DNA of 64,000 nucleotides from positions 16,534 through 80,533 of the forward strand of contig NZ_RCBY01000007.1 in the NCBI RefSeq assembly GCF_003838195.1. The letters are read 5' to 3'. The DNA is from Okeania hirsuta. Its GTDB lineage: Bacteria > Cyanobacteriota > Cyanobacteriia > Cyanobacteriales > Microcoleaceae. A program made the translations under genes and the position numbers. This document shows, piece by piece, positions 62,443-64,000 of this stretch (the first letter of the stretch is position 1; every line of letters begins with the position of its first letter). The notes under the pieces are model-generated. The model was not told the origin of the DNA, ran no database searches, and saw nothing but the letters and a program-made list of their open reading frames with translations.

Positions 62443-63547
62443 ATGACATCCTCCACTGCAGCAGAAGTTATTTATCCAGAGAGTGACGGTTTACCTTTTG
62501 CTGATCACACAATTCAATTCCGTTTGATTACTACTATTGCTGGTATGTATAAAGACAACCCCAATGTGTTTGTTGTCGGAGACTTATTCTGGTATCCCAA
62601 ACAAAAATAACCTTGGATCAAACAAACTGCTGATGTGATGGTAGTTTTCGCTCTTCCTCAAGAAGATAGAAGTTCCTATAAACAGTGGGAAGAAGATAAT
62701 ATTTTACCACAAGTTGTGTTTGAAATTGTTTCTCCTAGGAACAGTATTACTGAACTGGAAGTAGCAAAACTAGAGTTCTATTCAGAATATAAGGCGCAAC
62801 AGTATTATGTTTATGACCCAGACACAGGGAGATTAAAAGGATGGTTGTGTCGAGGAGAAGTTCTCACTCCCATAGAAGTGATGGAAGGTTGGATAAGTCC
62901 TCGAATCGGAATTCGCTTTGAAAAAGAGGGTAGGGAATTACAAATTTATCCACCCGATGGAGAACGTTTTGCCACTTATGTAGAAATTCTCGAACAAAAG
63001 GAGCAAGCAAGACAAAACGCCGAACGAGAAAGACAAATAGACATAGGCGTGAAAAAGATATAAACTTTTTGCACATAGCAGGCAACAGGCAACAGTTCCG
63101 GAAAGCAACAGGGAATAGATTTTTAGGAAAAAGGTACGAAAAATGATTTAGGGAACTGACTTTTACCGAGAAATTGTGGGTATGCGCCTCCCCTTTTAAG
63201 GGGAAAAAAGAAAAAAATTTTTCCTTTTAGTCAATCCTCTTCTTTTCAAGGAGAGGTAATAATTAATAATTAATTATTAATTATTAATTGTTGAAAACTC
63301 TAGCTTATGTTAAATAAAGGGTAAGTTTATTTTCACCAGATGTCTAATAGCTCAACAAGAAAGACAAAACGCCGAATGAGAGGCAAATGCACGTCAACAA
63401 GCTCAACAATAACGGAACTTAATTGCTCAACAGCAACAAGAAACTATTCCTCGGTTATTGAGCATGGGTTTAACTACCAAATAAGTTGCAGATGCTCTTT
63501 CTTTACCTTTAGCGGTAGTAGAGAAATTCAGAAATTTGGAGATTTAG
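62443..63547 (+). pseudogene. Uma2-family nuclease pseudogene, split by a MITE
   Basis: From ATG 62443 the frame reads 'EVIYPESDGLPFADHTIQFR' and 'NPNVFVVGDLFWYPKQK', then TAA (62608). It continues in frame 'KQTADVMVVFALPQEDRSSY', 'WEEDNILPQVVFEIVSP' and 'YKAQQYYVYDPDTG', the Uma2 PD-(D/E)xK core. At 63038 a MITE-C begins inside a Gln-rich tail. After 63346 the same frame resumes 'AQQERQNAE', with TGA and two TAA codons, and ends 'VADALSLPLAVVEKFRNLEI'. All tail stops can be explained by C-to-T changes at Gln or Arg codons. The family usually encodes small nucleases of unknown role in cyanobacteria. Confidence 0.85.
63038..63346. mobile_element. MITE-C inserted in the Uma2 gene, with nested MITE-E
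   Basis: The left end is TAGACATAGGCG, followed by 'gaaaaagatataaactttt'. The right end is CACCAGATGTCTA. The centre (63168-63295) is a MITE-E-like unit: 'ttaccgagaaattgtggg', 'gcctccccttttaagggg' and tandem 'taattaa'. 'ggcaaca' heptamers are near the left. Confidence 0.7.
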
Positions 63548-63596
63548 TTAATTTCAAAAAAATTTTTTACTCTTCTGCTGCCAAGGGTTAGTAATA

Positions 63597-63835
63597 TCAT
63601 GTCCGGATAAGATCGCGATAGGACTCCGTTCCGCGCTCCGCGTTTTCGGTGCGGAATGCTACGCTTGACCTGTCGCGTAGCGTTAATGTGCGTTGTGCGC
63701 CAGCTAAACAAAAAACTTTCTCCTTTTTCTCCTCTTCTTTCTTGCTTCTTGCTTCTTTCTTTCCTCCTGACTCCTGAGGACTGACTCCTGACTCCTTCAT
63801 CGTTTTATTTATAAGTATTCAACCGGACATGATAT
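63597..63835. mobile_element. MITE-D with GC-rich module
   Basis: It runs from ATATCATGTCCGG to CCGGACATGATAT, perfect 13-bp inverted ends. The interior has a GC-rich, CpG-dense stretch at 63627-63705 ('ttccgcgctccgcg', 'acctgtcgcgtagcgtta') and 'gactcct' heptamers at the right. Confidence 0.82.
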
Positions 63836-64000
63836 ATAGCAATGTGCGCTGACATATCCACAAATTCAGGAACTGTCCAATAGCTAAAAGTCTTATATTA
63901 TTCCTTCGGAATGCTCCGCAAACAGCTTTTTATTCCCCCAGATGAGCTGTTGCCTCTCTTGGTGCGCATTCCCTTGCGACTGGCGTCGTCGCGGGGTCGC
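63836..64000. repeat. GC-rich repeat modules at the window end
   Basis: 'ccttcggaatgctccgcaaa' (63903-63922) and 'gcgcattcccttgcgac' through 'gtcgtcgcggggtcgc' (63963-64000) match, inverted, the module at 12819-12915. The last one runs off the window. No gene is seen. Confidence 0.5.

Noticed and set aside
63340..63591. 83-residue plus-strand frame after the MITE
   Set aside because: It is out of phase with the Uma2 tail, which explains the same DNA better.
63597..63800. 67-residue minus-strand frame
   Set aside because: It lies wholly within MITE-D and translates its heptamers and GC-rich module.

Overview
The window looks like a chromosome segment of a filamentous, low-GC, non-heterocystous cyanobacterium of the Trichodesmium/Okeania/Microcoleus kind. 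This is inferred from many HIP1-type GCGATCGC octamers, typically cyanobacterial families (CHASE2, DUF928, DUF4079, DUF4126, DUF4359, NatFGH-BgtA, FdC2-like ferredoxin), heptameric tandem repeats, and a low coding density with a heavy load of small inverted-repeat elements. Genes carry few strong Shine-Dalgarno sites and lie in short clusters separated by 0.3-2 kb of repeats.

Layout. 1-6 kb: small membrane and DUF2267 proteins, then arsS (radical SAM) with an ArsR regulator. 6-13.7 kb: pentapeptide-repeat protein, CHASE2 adenylate cyclase, DUF928 exported protein, TVP38 membrane protein, HAD phosphatase. 14.2-23.7 kb: a polar/basic amino-acid ABC importer (natF1, natF2, natG, natH, bgtA) split by two tnpB-only IS elements that keep their RuvC residues. 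24-34.5 kb: TrmJ-like methyltransferase, penicillin-recognising serine hydrolase, a CHAT-CHASE2 fusion, a shortened WD40 protein, M48 protease. 34.6-41.4 kb: two decayed acetyltransferase copies, hisS, J-domain/TPR protein, inositol monophosphatase family protein, thermonuclease, FdC2-like ferredoxin, then tRNA-Ser(GGA).

41.8-50.0 kb is the most interesting part. It is a minus-strand island beside the tRNA, holding a trypsin-co-occurring (Trypco1) protein interrupted by an in-frame TAG, a trypsin/VMAP-C protein, a MoxR AAA ATPase and a SAV_2336-FGE fusion. A second FGE protein lies nearby. This is the gene logic of the NTP-dependent vWA-MoxR-VMAP ternary conflict systems. The two FGE C-termini differ in the way expected of diversity-generating-retroelement (DGR) variable regions: identical flanks, with changes concentrated on codon positions 1 and 2. 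No reverse transcriptase or template repeat is in the window, so any DGR would act in trans.

50-64 kb: GH92-DUF1349 glycosidase, FAD monooxygenase, DUF4126 protein, a sigma-70 factor whose N-terminal domain is joined to its sigma domains only across an 11-A run (candidate slippage), a vWA protein, and an Uma2 pseudogene with several stops and an inserted MITE. At least six families of MITE-like elements can be defined by their termini, one with a perfect 8-bp target duplication and one carrying another family nested inside it.
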